64,000 bases of DNA from Flagellimonas spongiicola (GCF_023502425.1 NZ_JAMFMA010000001.1:372001-436000), one strand, 5' to 3'; numbered from the stretch's first letter, positions 9,585 through 19,494 are shown. Made by a program: numbers and translations. The notes: generated by a model not told the origin, from the sequence alone.

Positions 9585-9615
9585 CAAATCTAATTCTTGC
9601 CCTATAGCTATACAA
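9585..9615 (-). promoter_or_regulatory. Two-box Bacteroidota promoter for lysA
   Basis: On the minus strand TTG (9615-9613), 20 bases, then TAGATTTG (9592-9585). Both boxes fit the TTG-N(17-23)-TAnnTTTG consensus. The predicted transcription start gives a leader of about 12 bases before the lysA ATG at 9565. Confidence 0.7.
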
Positions 9616-9729
9616 GAATATCGTTTCAATTAAAAATTATATAACAATATGTTGTAAAAATAACAATCATTGAAAAATACTACTTGTGGCTTTTCCAATC
9701 ACATTGTACATTTAATACAAATTCGCAGC

Positions 9730-10368
9730 ATGAAATTACCCCTTTTTCCATTGCAGTCGGTATTTTTTCCGGGTGAAACAGTACCTCTGCACATTTTTGA
9801 AGAGCGTTACAAGCAATTGATCAATGATTGCAGACAAGAAGCTGTGACTTTTGGTATTCCTGTTTTCATCAATAACTCCATTGCCTTTGGAACAGAAGTA
9901 CAGCTAGTTGAAGTGGTGACGACCTATGATAGTGGGGAAATGGATGTGGTTTGTGTAGCACGACAAGTATTCCAGGTATTAAGTTTTGAACAACAATTGG
10001 ATGGGAAACTGTATGCTGGGGGTGAGGTCGAATTTTTAGATGTACAGTATGATGCAAATGACAATTTGCGCCAAGAAGTATTGGAGAAATTGGAACGGTT
10101 ATATGATTTAATGGAAGTTCCATTTAATAAAATCCCACGAAAACAGTTCAATAGTTTTTCCCTAGCTCATAAAATGGGGCTTTCTTTTGAACAGGAATAC
10201 GAGTTACTTCAAATTTCCAAGGAAACCGATCGGTTGAACTTTATCAAAAATCATTTGAGTACGACTATCACGGTCTTGGAAGAAATAAATCGCACTAAGA
10301 CGCTTATTGAAATGAACGGGCATTTCAAAAATTTTGACCCTTTGGATTTTAAAAACTTCAAGGGTTAA
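9730..10368 (+). CDS. LON substrate-binding-domain protein
   Basis: 212 residues consisting only of the N-terminal substrate-binding domain of Lon protease (FPLQSVFFPGETVPLHIFEERY near the start), with no AAA+ ATPase or protease domain. Stand-alone LON-domain proteins of this size are widespread; they may bind unfolded proteins or ubiquitin-like partners, but the function is unproven. I start at ATG 9730 because the family begins with a KLPLFPLQ-like sequence. An upstream TTG at 9670 would add 20 residues not expected for the family. It is divergent from lysA. Confidence 0.88.
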   Translation: MKLPLFPLQSVFFPGETVPLHIFEERYKQLINDCRQEAVTFGIPVFINNSIAFGTEVQLVEVVTTYDSGEMDVVCVARQVFQVLSFEQQLDGKLYAGGEVEFLDVQYDANDNLRQEVLEKLERLYDLMEVPFNKIPRKQFNSFSLAHKMGLSFEQEYELLQISKETDRLNFIKNHLSTTITVLEEINRTKTLIEMNGHFKNFDPLDFKNFKG

Positions 10369-10379
10369 AAGTCAGCCCT

Positions 10380-10396
10380 ACTTGCTTCGGGCAAGT
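10380..10396 (+). terminator. Possible weak hairpin after the LON-domain gene
   Basis: ACTTGC-TTCGG-GCAAGT is a perfect 6-bp stem with a UUCG-type loop, 11 bases after the stop. Only a short T stretch follows, so termination is uncertain. Confidence 0.35.
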
Positions 10397-10510
10397 TTCG
10401 GAACGCCAATACATAAAATCATTCGAACGGAAATCCTTGAATTCGCATCAAACCGAATCAATTAAGGGCGAATAATTCTTTTTCACCTTCAATTTGTCGT
10501 CACGGTTGTT

Positions 10511-10518
10511 TATTTTTG
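10511..10518 (+). promoter_or_regulatory. -7 promoter element for sucC
   Basis: TATTTTTG fits TAnnTTTG and lies 25 bases before the sucC ATG. A TTTG at 10493-10496 is 14 bases upstream, shorter than usual spacing. Confidence 0.55.
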
Positions 10519-10543
10519 TCCGCAAATTAAAGTCAATTCAAAG

Positions 10544-11737
10544 ATGAATCTTCACGAATATCAAGGGAAAGAAATTTTAGCCAGTTTCGGAGTTAGGATC
10601 CAAAAGGGAATCGTAGCCCGTAACGCCAAGGAGGCTGTTGATGCAGCAAAACAACTCACCCAAGAAACGGGTACTGGTTGGCATGTTATCAAGGCTCAAG
10701 TACATGCAGGAGGACGAGGAAAAGGAGGCGGTGTTAAACTGGCCAAGAACTTGAAAGAAGTAGAAGAGTTGGCAGGAAGTATCATTGGGATGAATCTGAT
10801 AACACCGCAGACTTCCGCAGAGGGTAAAAAAGTACACCAAGTCTTAATCGCAGAAGATGTCTACTATCCAGGGGATAGCGAAACCAATGAGTTTTACATG
10901 TCTGTACTTCTAAATAGAGGTACGGGACGCAATATGATCATGTACTCCACTGAAGGAGGAATGGATATTGAAGAAGTAGCAGAGAAAACCCCACATTTGA
11001 TATTTACTGAGGAAATAGACCCTGCAGTGGGTCTTATGCCTTTTCAAGCGCGTAAAATTGCGTTTAATCTAGGTTTGTCTGGTGCGGCTTTCAAGGATAT
11101 GACCAAGTTTGTGTCGGCTTTATACAAGGCTTATCAGGAAAGCGATGCAAGTCTTTTTGAAATCAATCCGGTTTTGAAGACTTCGGATGATAAGATTATG
11201 GCTGTTGATGCAAAAGTTTCCATTGATGATAACGCTTTGTACCGCAGAAAAACTTACGCTGAAATGCGTGACCTTCGTGAAGAAAACCCAATAGAGGTTG
11301 AAGCTCGAGAAGTAGGTCTGAACTATGTTGATTTGGATGGAAATGTCGGCTGTATGGTAAATGGTGCCGGTTTGGCCATGGCTACAATGGATTTGATCAA
11401 GATGGCAGGAGGAGAACCTGCTAACTTTTTGGATGTAGGAGGTACCGCAGATGCCAAGAGGGTTGAGGAAGCCTTTAGAATCATTTTGAAAGATCCTAAT
11501 GTTAAAGCGATCTTGATAAATATCTTTGGAGGTATCGTGCGTTGTGACCGCGTTGCCCAAGGAGTAGTGGACGCCTATAAGAATATGGGCGATGCCATAA
11601 AAGTTCCAATTATCGTAAGGTTACAAGGGACCAATGCAGAATTGGCTAAAGAGATTATTGATAACTCTGGATTGGCCGTGCATTCAGCAGTGCAATTCCA
11701 AGAAGCTGCAGATAAAGTAAAAGAAGTCTTAGGATAA
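10544..11737 (+). CDS. sucC: Succinyl-CoA synthetase (ADP-forming) beta subunit
   Basis: TCA-cycle enzyme subunit joining succinyl-CoA hydrolysis to ADP or GDP phosphorylation. The 397-residue protein opens with MNLHEYQGKEIL, has an ATP-grasp domain (about 1-230, including the GGRGKGGGVKLA loop) and a CoA-ligase domain carrying NGAGLAMATMD and INIFGGIVRCD. Length is standard. The alpha subunit gene sucD is not next to it, an arrangement I recall from other flavobacteria. It has its own -7 element and a strong terminator immediately downstream, so it is monocistronic. Confidence 0.98.
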   Translation: MNLHEYQGKEILASFGVRIQKGIVARNAKEAVDAAKQLTQETGTGWHVIKAQVHAGGRGKGGGVKLAKNLKEVEELAGSIIGMNLITPQTSAEGKKVHQVLIAEDVYYPGDSETNEFYMSVLLNRGTGRNMIMYSTEGGMDIEEVAEKTPHLIFTEEIDPAVGLMPFQARKIAFNLGLSGAAFKDMTKFVSALYKAYQESDASLFEINPVLKTSDDKIMAVDAKVSIDDNALYRRKTYAEMRDLREENPIEVEAREVGLNYVDLDGNVGCMVNGAGLAMATMDLIKMAGGEPANFLDVGGTADAKRVEEAFRIILKDPNVKAILINIFGGIVRCDRVAQGVVDAYKNMGDAIKVPIIVRLQGTNAELAKEIIDNSGLAVHSAVQFQEAADKVKEVLG

Positions 11738-11761
11738 TATACCTAAGATTTAAAATACAAT

Positions 11762-11788
11762 AGGCATCGATTTTTCGATGCCTTTTTT
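11762..11788 (+). terminator. Rho-independent terminator of sucC
   Basis: AGGCATCGA-TTTT-TCGATGCCT forms a perfect 9-bp stem with a 4-base loop, followed by a run of six T. It lies 24 bases after the sucC stop. Confidence 0.9.
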
Positions 11789-11910
11789 CGTTTATGATGA
11801 TTAGGTTGCAACGTTAAAATCGCTTTTAATAGCGTTAAATCCAACTCCTTAGGCACTAAAAGGTCCATCAGTTGAGTTCTATATAAGTAAACCGACCTTT
11901 TTTAAGAAGC

Positions 11911-12312
11911 ATGGGAACGTACCAAGAAAAGCTTAGTATTCTTACCGAAATGATTGCCTTTGCCAGGGTGGATCATGCGTTAAAAGATTCCGAGTACCAG
12001 TTTTTGCTGGGTGTAGCTACCAATCTTGGTGTGGACAAGGATACTTTTGATGGATTGCTAAATGAGAAGTCTTCCAAGGTCATACTCAAATCCCAGGGTG
12101 AGCGAATCGTTCAATTTCATAGGTTGCTTTTATTGATGAATATTGACCAAGAGCAACATAAAAAAGAGATTAGGACATTACACAATATTGGTCTAGCTAT
12201 GGGATTGCCGCCATCTGCCATCAGTCAGGTATTAGAGGTGATGCATAAATATCCGGATAAGGTTGTTCCTGTTGATGTCTTGATTAATATCTTCAAAGCG
12301 CATTATAATTAG
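11911..12312 (+). CDS. TerB-like all-helical protein
   Basis: 133 residues, all-helical, no signal peptide. The layout resembles the TerB (tellurite resistance B) fold: an early acidic helix pair (EMIAFARVDHALKDSEYQFL) and a later LPPSAISQVLEV segment. TerB-like domains bind metal and occur in stress and phage-defence settings, but this small single-domain form has no assigned function. Homologues in flavobacteria are sometimes labelled excinuclease subunit B, probably because uvrB often lies nearby, as here. It shares nothing with UvrB. It stands alone between the sucC terminator and the Hsp20 gene. Confidence 0.65.
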   Translation: MGTYQEKLSILTEMIAFARVDHALKDSEYQFLLGVATNLGVDKDTFDGLLNEKSSKVILKSQGERIVQFHRLLLLMNIDQEQHKKEIRTLHNIGLAMGLPPSAISQVLEVMHKYPDKVVPVDVLINIFKAHYN

Positions 12313-12428
12313 CGACATATTGACAGTATTTTTTGTTAATAAAATGCCAAAATGACACTATTTCAGCTATGGTACGGCATTTGACTATACCATCGTGATT
12401 TGCAGTATTAAATTAAAATTGAATCACC

Positions 12429-12854
12429 ATGAGTATAGTAAAAAGAAATAATCTGTTTTTCCCAACCTTAATGAACGACTTATTAAGACCGGATTGGTTT
12501 GGCGGAACTGAAAATTGGAATAACAACCTACCTGCCGTTAATATTAAAGATAACACAGAAGGATTTGAACTGGAACTGGCTGTGCCAGGAGGTAAGAAGG
12601 AGGATTTTAAAATTGAGGTTGACAACGATATTCTTACCATTTCGAATGAGGCTAAGACAGAAAGCAAAGAACAAAACGATAAATACACCCGTAAGGAATT
12701 CACCTATTCCGCATTTCAAAGAGCATTTACTTTGCCAGAAACCGTTGATGGTTCCAAGATAGATGCGAAATATGAAGATGGAATTTTAAGGATAAGCTTA
12801 CCTAAAAAGGAAGAGGCTTTACCTGCTCCAAAGCGGATGATTTCCATTGGGTAA
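12429..12854 (+). CDS. Small heat-shock protein, Hsp20/alpha-crystallin family
   Basis: ATP-independent cytoplasmic chaperone that holds unfolding proteins. 141 residues: a short N-terminal arm, alpha-crystallin domain (about 35-125, with AVPGGKKEDFKIEV and YEDGILRISLPK), and a C-terminal I-S-I sequence matching the IxI motif that drives oligomer assembly. It is a lone gene with its own terminator. A 6-bp inverted repeat (ATGGTA/TACCAT) sits 36-60 bases before the ATG, but I see no recognisable CIRCE or heat-shock sigma promoter. Confidence 0.93.
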   Translation: MSIVKRNNLFFPTLMNDLLRPDWFGGTENWNNNLPAVNIKDNTEGFELELAVPGGKKEDFKIEVDNDILTISNEAKTESKEQNDKYTRKEFTYSAFQRAFTLPETVDGSKIDAKYEDGILRISLPKKEEALPAPKRMISIG

Positions 12855-12923
12855 AGGACATTGACAATCTTGAACACCGACTAAGGTGTTTCATGATGGT
12901 TGGTTTAGTTGGTTAGTTTGATG

Positions 12924-12965
12924 GCGCGCTTCTACATACTTCAACGTAGAGGCGCGCTTTCTTTT
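12924..12965 (+). terminator. Terminator after the Hsp20 gene
   Basis: A 12-bp stem (GCGCGCTTCTAC paired with GTAGAGGCGCGC, one G-T wobble) with a 10-base loop, followed by TTTCTTTT. It separates hsp20 from the convergent uvrB, whose stop codon overlaps the T-rich tail. Confidence 0.85.
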
Positions 12966-14952
12966 AGTCCTGTTCTTGAAGTGTTTTTATTTCGTCCCGA
13001 AGTTTTGCTGCTTCCATAAAATTGAGCTCCTTGGCAGCCTTTTCCATGGCTTTTCGTTTCTCACGAATCAATTTATCCCGTTGATCAGGGGTCAAGTATT
13101 CCAAATCGGGTTCTGCCGCACGCAATTCTTCTTTCTGAAAATGATAGGTAGACACAGAATTTTTGGCCAATGCATTATCAAGCGTTTTGTTCAATGCCTT
13201 TGGGGTAATTTTATTTTCTGTGTTATAATTGATTTGCTTTTCGCGACGATAATTGGTTTCATCTATTGTTTTTTGCATGCTGTCCGTGATGGTATCGGCA
13301 TACATAATCGCTTTTCCATTTAGGTTCCTTGCTGCTCTTCCGACGGTCTGTGTCAAAGAACGATTACTTCTTAGAAAACCCTCTTTATCTGCATCCAATA
13401 TGGCTACTAAGGAAACTTCAGGTAGATCCAATCCTTCCCGTAGTAGATTCACACCTATTAGTACATCGAATAATCCTTTACGTAAATCTTGCATAATCTC
13501 AACGCGTTCCAAGGTGTCCACATCACTATGTATGTAACGGCATCTGATATTGATACGTGCCAAATACTTAGCCAATTCCTCTGCCATTCTCTTCGTCAAG
13601 GTGGTGACCAAGGTACGCTCATCCAATTCAACACGTTGTTGAATTTCTTCCACCAAATCATCAATTTGATTCATACTTGGACGCACTTCGATAATGGGGT
13701 CCAAAAGACCTGTAGGGCGAATTACCTGCTCCACATACACCCCTTGGCTTAACTGTAGCTCATAATCTGCTGGGGTGGCGCTAACATAAATTGCTTGGTT
13801 CTGCAATGCTTCAAATTCCTCAAATTTCAAAGGTCTGTTGTCAAGAGCGGCAGGTAGTCTAAATCCATAATCCACCAAATTCTCTTTGCGACTTCGGTCG
13901 CCTCCATACATGGCATGAACTTGGGGTATCGTGACATGGCTTTCGTCAATCACCATTAAATAGTCATCCGGAAAATAATCCAAAAGACAGAATGGCCGTG
14001 TTCCCGGTTCCCTGCCATCAAGATATCTGGAATAATTCTCAATTCCGGAACAGTAACCCAATTCTCGAATCATTTCCAAATCAAAATTGGTACGTTCCTC
14101 CAAACGTTTTGCCTCTAATGGCCGTCCAACTTCCCTGAAATAATCAATCTGTTTTAGCAAATCGTCCTGGATCATATGAATGGCATTTTGCAGGATATCT
14201 GGGGAAGTAACGAACATATTAGCAGGGTAAATATTCAGCGAATCGTAGATTTCAATCACTTTGTTGTTAAAGGGGTCAAGCGCTTCGATCTCCTCGATTT
14301 CATCACCAAAAAAATGGATTCTGAATGCATGGTCTGCATAACCAGGGAATACATCCACTACATCTCCCTTAACCCTAAAGTTGCCATTTCTAAAATCTGC
14401 GGTGGTTCGTGAATATAGACTCTGGACCAATAGTTTTAGGAATTTCGTCCTCGAGATGACTTGATCTCGTTGTATAGAAATCACATTTTTTTGAAATTCC
14501 ACAGGGTTCCCAATACCGTATAAACAAGATACTGAGGCCACCACCAAAACATCCCGCCTACCTGATAAAAGAGATGAAGTTGCACTTAAGCGCAATTTTT
14601 CAATATCTTCATTGATGCTAAGGTCCTTTTCAATATAAAGTCCGCTAGTTGGAATGTAGGCTTCAGGTTGATAATAGTCGTAATACGAAACAAAATACTC
14701 GACGGCATTGTTCGGGAAAAACTGCTTGAATTCCGAATATAACTGTGCTGCCAATGTTTTGTTATGCGCTAAAACCAAGGTTGGTCTTTGCACACGTTCA
14801 ACCACATTGGCAACAGTAAACGTTTTTCCTGAACCGGTTACACCCAAAAGGGTCTGATGTGGTTCCCCTTCTTGGATTCCGTCTACCAATTGTTGTATGG
14901 CTTGGGGTTGATCCCCCGTGGGTTTGAAATCTGATACGACTTGAAATTTCAT
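12964..14952 (-). CDS. uvrB: Excinuclease ABC subunit B
   Basis: Nucleotide-excision-repair helicase that receives damaged DNA from UvrA and recruits UvrC. 662 residues, normal length. Visible are the Walker A loop GVTGSGKT (about 38-45), the beta-hairpin segment YYDYYQPEAYIPT (about 90-102), a DEAD-type IDESH box, helicase motif VI QTVGRAARN, and a C-terminal UVR motif (AKELNFMEAAKLRDEI) for contact with UvrC. It is apparently monocistronic; 46 bases separate its start from the upstream type IX secreted gene on the same strand. Confidence 0.98.
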   Translation of the reverse strand: MKFQVVSDFKPTGDQPQAIQQLVDGIQEGEPHQTLLGVTGSGKTFTVANVVERVQRPTLVLAHNKTLAAQLYSEFKQFFPNNAVEYFVSYYDYYQPEAYIPTSGLYIEKDLSINEDIEKLRLSATSSLLSGRRDVLVVASVSCLYGIGNPVEFQKNVISIQRDQVISRTKFLKLLVQSLYSRTTADFRNGNFRVKGDVVDVFPGYADHAFRIHFFGDEIEEIEALDPFNNKVIEIYDSLNIYPANMFVTSPDILQNAIHMIQDDLLKQIDYFREVGRPLEAKRLEERTNFDLEMIRELGYCSGIENYSRYLDGREPGTRPFCLLDYFPDDYLMVIDESHVTIPQVHAMYGGDRSRKENLVDYGFRLPAALDNRPLKFEEFEALQNQAIYVSATPADYELQLSQGVYVEQVIRPTGLLDPIIEVRPSMNQIDDLVEEIQQRVELDERTLVTTLTKRMAEELAKYLARINIRCRYIHSDVDTLERVEIMQDLRKGLFDVLIGVNLLREGLDLPEVSLVAILDADKEGFLRSNRSLTQTVGRAARNLNGKAIMYADTITDSMQKTIDETNYRREKQINYNTENKITPKALNKTLDNALAKNSVSTYHFQKEELRAAEPDLEYLTPDQRDKLIREKRKAMEKAAKELNFMEAAKLRDEIKTLQEQD

Positions 14953-14998
14953 AGGTTAAAAATACTAAAGGGAAAGGGCAATCGGAAGTGTAGCGATC

Positions 14999-16735
14999 TT
15001 ATCTTTTTAACGAAAAATGACCCTTTACTTCTCGATTCATATCATCCGTTGCAGAGAACCAATATTCACCAGCAGGAAGTGGTCTACCTCCATAATTTCC
15101 GTCCCAACCTTGCGAGTTTTGATTTATTACGGATAACAACCGGCCAAACCTATCAAATATTCGGATATCTCGCAGAATAATCTGTATACCTTCAGTGGGT
15201 TGTATGAATTGCCAAAAGTCATTAATACTATCCCCATTTGGGGTAAAGAATTTCGGAAAGCCTTCTACGGTAAGATCCTGCACAAAAAGTTCACTTACAG
15301 TTCCACAACCATTTTTATCTCTAACATAAAACGTATGGGTACCAGGCGAAACTGGATTGAATCTGTTGCTATCTTGATATGGGCCGTTGGGGTCATCAAT
15401 GGCATACTCGTAATCTCCAATTCCTGATACATCTACCGTTACATCAAAACCTAAAGCAGTGTCCACTGCGGTAATTCCATCAATGGTTGCAACACTGCTT
15501 GATACTACCTCAAAAATCTGAGTAACCGGACATTCAATGAATTCCCCAGACTGTGAAATGATGTTATATGCTTCATAGCGATAGCGTCCATTTTCATTGA
15601 TAGCAACATCGGCTGTGTCTGAAATCAGTATTTCGTTATCAAAATCATCAATTTGGTACCAGCGATAGCCATCTGCTAAGTCTGGTGCCGTAAAATTGAA
15701 AGGCACTTCATTGGCACAGAATGAAAACACTTCCTGTAAATTAGTTGCTGGGCTAAAATCGACAAAATCACCTGTACTCGGATCCAAATATGGCCCACAT
15801 CCCAAAACCGTGGAAAAACTTTCCTGCCCACAACCAATAGCATCCCCTGCGGCATTAAAGGGTACAATGCGCACAAAAAAGCTTTGATTGGGTGGAAAAT
15901 CAATCACGAAGGTTGAATTGGTCGCGAATGCTGTATTATTTAGGATATCTGTACCATCAGGTGTGGATCCTATGGTTACGCGATAGCCGGTAGCCCCAGG
16001 CACTGGTAGCCATTCCAAAAATGGTGTTAGGGGTACATTGATTTCCCCATTAAATGGGGTTACCATGGTAGTACACCCTGGTATAGGGGCCAAAATTCCG
16101 GTCTGAAAGCTAATTTCAACGCAGCTAGTAGCATTACCAATACTGTTGTAAGGAATTACATTTACATAAATGGTGGTACTGGCAGGTAACTCTCCAGGTG
16201 GATTAAATAGCAAGGTGTTCCCAACATCCGTTGGCGCAACTATATCGGTTGCACCAGGAGAAGTTCCAAGTGATACGATATATCCAGTGGCTCTTGGTGC
16301 ATAAAACCAGGATATATTCGAAAAAACACTAACGCTTGTGTCGCCATCCATTGGCGTTCTATACAACACACATGCTGGAGCTGTGGTTACGTTTTCGGTA
16401 GTAAATGTTTGGCTATCGCATACGATATCTATTCCACCTTGAAATAGAAAATCCAAAATTATGGTAACGTAAATGGTAGTATTGGAAGGCAGACCCAATG
16501 GTGGTGTATACGAAGTAGCACTTCCTACTGAAGCGTCTGTGATTTCACTGCCACCTGGTGTGGTTCCCAAACGAATGCGGTATCCAGGTACACCTACAGC
16601 GGCATTCCATGTGATTGAAGCATCAACAGGGACCCCCGTGGCACCATTTACCGGACTAAGTAAACTTGGACAGTCTTGAGCAAGTATTGGCGTTAACGCG
16701 CAAAACGCGATAATTTGTAGCAATTTTTTTAACAT
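14999..16735 (-). CDS. Type IX secreted protein with fibronectin-like repeats and type B C-terminal domain
   Basis: 578 residues. A signal peptide (about 1-19, ending ILAQ) is followed by three related modules of about 95 residues, each opening with a Cys-containing strand and a P-x-(N/D)-G-x-x-x-V turn and carrying GYRIRLGTTPG-like and IYVxxxP-like strands, typical of fibronectin-III/Ig-like folds. An Ig-like segment and a DDPNGPYQDSN region follow. The last about 85 residues are the gliding-motility-associated type B sorting domain (FPKFFTPNGDSINDFW, IFDRFGRLL, GHFSLKR). The protein is exported by the Sec then type IX systems and probably sits on the cell surface. Its ligand is unknown. It is tandem with the next gene upstream. 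Confidence 0.9.
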   Translation of the reverse strand: MLKKLLQIIAFCALTPILAQDCPSLLSPVNGATGVPVDASITWNAAVGVPGYRIRLGTTPGGSEITDASVGSATSYTPPLGLPSNTTIYVTIILDFLFQGGIDIVCDSQTFTTENVTTAPACVLYRTPMDGDTSVSVFSNISWFYAPRATGYIVSLGTSPGATDIVAPTDVGNTLLFNPPGELPASTTIYVNVIPYNSIGNATSCVEISFQTGILAPIPGCTTMVTPFNGEINVPLTPFLEWLPVPGATGYRVTIGSTPDGTDILNNTAFATNSTFVIDFPPNQSFFVRIVPFNAAGDAIGCGQESFSTVLGCGPYLDPSTGDFVDFSPATNLQEVFSFCANEVPFNFTAPDLADGYRWYQIDDFDNEILISDTADVAINENGRYRYEAYNIISQSGEFIECPVTQIFEVVSSSVATIDGITAVDTALGFDVTVDVSGIGDYEYAIDDPNGPYQDSNRFNPVSPGTHTFYVRDKNGCGTVSELFVQDLTVEGFPKFFTPNGDSINDFWQFIQPTEGIQIILRDIRIFDRFGRLLSVINQNSQGWDGNYGGRPLPAGEYWFSATDDMNREVKGHFSLKR

Positions 16736-16779
16736 TTCAACTAAATCTAAACTTCGGTTACCTCATAATTTCCAATCAA

Positions 16780-19494
16780 TCATCGTTTTAAAGTAAAATG
16801 TCCTTTAAATATACGCCCATCTTCTAAATTAACCTTAAACCAATAATCGGAAGCTGGGAGTTCATTATTGTTAAAAGTACCATTCCAACCTTGGGATTCC
16901 GGACTTACCATGGCCATTAGCTTGCCGTAGCGATCAAAAATGGATATCTGACTATTGGCCTGAAATTCCTTATTAATACCAATAATCTGCCAGGTATCGT
17001 TAATATTGTCGCCATTTGGGGTAAAGAATTTAGGGTAGCCAATCACGGAAAATTTACCTTCTGTGATTCCACAATCGTTTTTGTCCTGAACATAAACCTT
17101 GTGAAAACCGGGTTCCACATTTTCAAATATTGTGGCATCTTGGTAGTTGATTCCATCCAAGGAAAATTCGTAATCCCCATCACCAGAGACCAATACTTCT
17201 ACGATGTTGTTGTCCGATAAATCTTTTACTACAATATCCTCAATCAAAGCGCTGTTGGAAGGGATGATTTCAAAATCTACGGCATTGAAGCATTGAAAGA
17301 CACCCTCAGCAGTAATGTATTCGTATCCTACTTCCAAAGAATAGGTGCCTAGGTCAGAAATCATGAGGTTTTGGGTGTTGCCAACTTCAGTAGGACCTGA
17401 ACCCGTTATACGATACCATCTATAAAGGTCGTAACCTGCGGGCGCTTGAATTGGTAATGGAGCACCATCAGTGCACCACAAAAATGATTCATTAAATGTG
17501 ATGGTAGGTGTTGGATTGACAGTTAAATGGACCCGTTCAATGTTTAAACAGGCGTTGCTATTTTCAATCCGGGTATATATTGTTGTGGATGAAGAATTAA
17601 ACTCACCAGAAACTGGATTTTGTTCTAAAATAGCATCATCAAGATTCGTATAGAAAGCAATATCCATGCTACTGTATTCGGAGTCTTCGATTGCATTTAA
17701 ATCAAAATTACCCTCCAATAAAAAATCTTCTGGGATGGAATCGCATGCATAAAATGTCTTGTCATTTGCAGGGTCCAAAATTACATCACGTACCACCAAA
17801 TGGAGTTGACCGGTATTGGAGCAACCATTGGAATCAACGATTTCATAAAAGATGGTTTGATTAAAGGGGGTAGTATTTGTATAACCAATGGGATTTGTAA
17901 TAGGATTGCTGCTAATATAATCCGCTGGTGTTTCGTAGAAGGTATAGGAATTACCATCCTTAGGGAATGTTTCTTCCAAGTTAAAAGGCGTCAAACCATC
18001 AGGAGCACCAAATTGAACAACATCACACTGCGTCAAAGTGACATCAGGTGCATCAGGAATGGGGTTTACAGAAACAAAGGCTTCTCCAATAATTGGACAA
18101 AGGCTAGGGTCGATTGGAACAATTTCCAAACTATATCTTCCTGAATCTGTGGCTGAAGCGTTGATAACTGTGAGTATATTACTGTTGTTTACTATTGGGG
18201 TTCCGTCTTTCTCCCAATTGTAGGTTGCGTTGACAACGACATCCGCTTCAAATGAGAATTCTTCACCTTCACAAAGCGCTTTTGACGTGCTTTCCGTGCC
18301 GTCATCATTTTTAATGATAGCCACGCGGTCAAAATAGGACTGGATGAAAGGAGGTAATCCTTGGGTAGACCTAGCCGTTCCAAGAAAAATTGCATTATGC
18401 ACATAGGAGGCATCTGTTCCCAACTCATTTGGATTCTCGATTACGCCTAAATAGTTGGTTCCGCGGACGTAATTTTCTGCAATGGTTCTGTAAATTTTTC
18501 CGTTTTGCCCAAGCTGCAAGGCACCACGGTAAATGGCCCGACGGTCAATTTCAATTTCAGAACTTGAAATGTCTGGCGCGGTCATGTCGTATTGCAGCAA
18601 AGAGGAAAAATGTCCACCCTCTTGCAGTGCGGGTTGATTGTTGGAAGTGTGAACGTATAAAAATTGTTGATTGGGAGAAAATTCCAAACCATAAGGGATT
18701 TTGTTTGGCGCAGTTACCCTAATCCGTTCCTGATTGGAGACCATTCCATTTGTGGTATCAAAATCATATAAATACAGGCCAAAACCCATATTGGCACTTG
18801 CCAATTTTTTTCCATCGGCAGAAAATTTCAAATAGCCTCTTGGGTCTAAAATCTCTAAATCTGTAAAAGTGGAAGATACCGAAGTGGTGTTGACCCCTGT
18901 AGGTGCAACTTCAAAGGCGTGATAGGTATCAAATGGACCTTCACCTCCATTTACGGTTGCCAGTGTAACCACCCAGATGGATTCATCGGAACAGTCTTTT
19001 AGGACCGCTGTGATTTTTTCAGAGCAGTCTGCCAATAGGTTCACATTCTTCTGCGTGATGGCACCAAGTCCACCGTTCAATGTCATGTCCACCTCCGAAT
19101 AACTGAGCCCGCGATCAGGGTCGTCTTCAAAGGTGGCGGTATCTACCGTAAATATGTATAGAATGTTCGGGTCTTGTGGTTTTTGCACCACAATAGCGGA
19201 TTGGGTACTGGAAGGGTCGCCAAACAATCCATTCCCGTTTTGCATAACATTATGCGATGCATCGTAGACTGTTATACCATCAGTATAGAGGATAAGATTT
19301 CCAAGCGCGTCCGAAATGGAGGCGCAACCTTCAAATGTACTTATCCGACCATCAGAAATTGGTGATACGGTGCCGTCATTATTAAAGGTAATTCCAGCAC
19401 TTCGACCAAAATACCAATTGGAGGTTTCCCCTTGTGCAAAAGCGCTCAAAGGAAGTAATACCAATAGTAAAAATGTAATGTATCTATATAGCAT
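16780..19494 (-). CDS. Large type IX secreted protein with propeller-like N-terminus and type B C-terminal domain
   Basis: 904 residues with a signal peptide (about 1-20). The N-terminal about 380 residues begin with NWYFGRSAGITFN and contain repeated strand motifs such as SNNQPALQEGG and YRGALQLGQNGKIYR, a propeller-like region often joined to type IX domains. An Ig/PKD-like region (about 400-480, LCEGEEFSFEAD) and further cysteine-bearing modules follow. The C-terminus (FPKFFTPNGDNINDTW, IFDRYGKL, GHFTLKR) is a type B sorting signal, nearly matching that of the next gene. The 44-base gap to that gene indicates one operon. Surface adhesion or gliding are possible roles; neither is proven. 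Confidence 0.9.
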   Translation of the reverse strand: MLYRYITFLLLVLLPLSAFAQGETSNWYFGRSAGITFNNDGTVSPISDGRISTFEGCASISDALGNLILYTDGITVYDASHNVMQNGNGLFGDPSSTQSAIVVQKPQDPNILYIFTVDTATFEDDPDRGLSYSEVDMTLNGGLGAITQKNVNLLADCSEKITAVLKDCSDESIWVVTLATVNGGEGPFDTYHAFEVAPTGVNTTSVSSTFTDLEILDPRGYLKFSADGKKLASANMGFGLYLYDFDTTNGMVSNQERIRVTAPNKIPYGLEFSPNQQFLYVHTSNNQPALQEGGHFSSLLQYDMTAPDISSSEIEIDRRAIYRGALQLGQNGKIYRTIAENYVRGTNYLGVIENPNELGTDASYVHNAIFLGTARSTQGLPPFIQSYFDRVAIIKNDDGTESTSKALCEGEEFSFEADVVVNATYNWEKDGTPIVNNSNILTVINASATDSGRYSLEIVPIDPSLCPIIGEAFVSVNPIPDAPDVTLTQCDVVQFGAPDGLTPFNLEETFPKDGNSYTFYETPADYISSNPITNPIGYTNTTPFNQTIFYEIVDSNGCSNTGQLHLVVRDVILDPANDKTFYACDSIPEDFLLEGNFDLNAIEDSEYSSMDIAFYTNLDDAILEQNPVSGEFNSSSTTIYTRIENSNACLNIERVHLTVNPTPTITFNESFLWCTDGAPLPIQAPAGYDLYRWYRITGSGPTEVGNTQNLMISDLGTYSLEVGYEYITAEGVFQCFNAVDFEIIPSNSALIEDIVVKDLSDNNIVEVLVSGDGDYEFSLDGINYQDATIFENVEPGFHKVYVQDKNDCGITEGKFSVIGYPKFFTPNGDNINDTWQIIGINKEFQANSQISIFDRYGKLMAMVSPESQGWNGTFNNNELPASDYWFKVNLEDGRIFKGHFTLKR

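Noticed and set aside
9670..9729. Upstream TTG start for the LON-domain gene
   Set aside because: Family members begin with the KLPLFPLQ-like sequence at ATG 9730.
11911..12312. Excinuclease subunit B fragment
   Set aside because: No helicase or UVR motif; the TerB-like helical layout fits and true uvrB lies 650 bases away.
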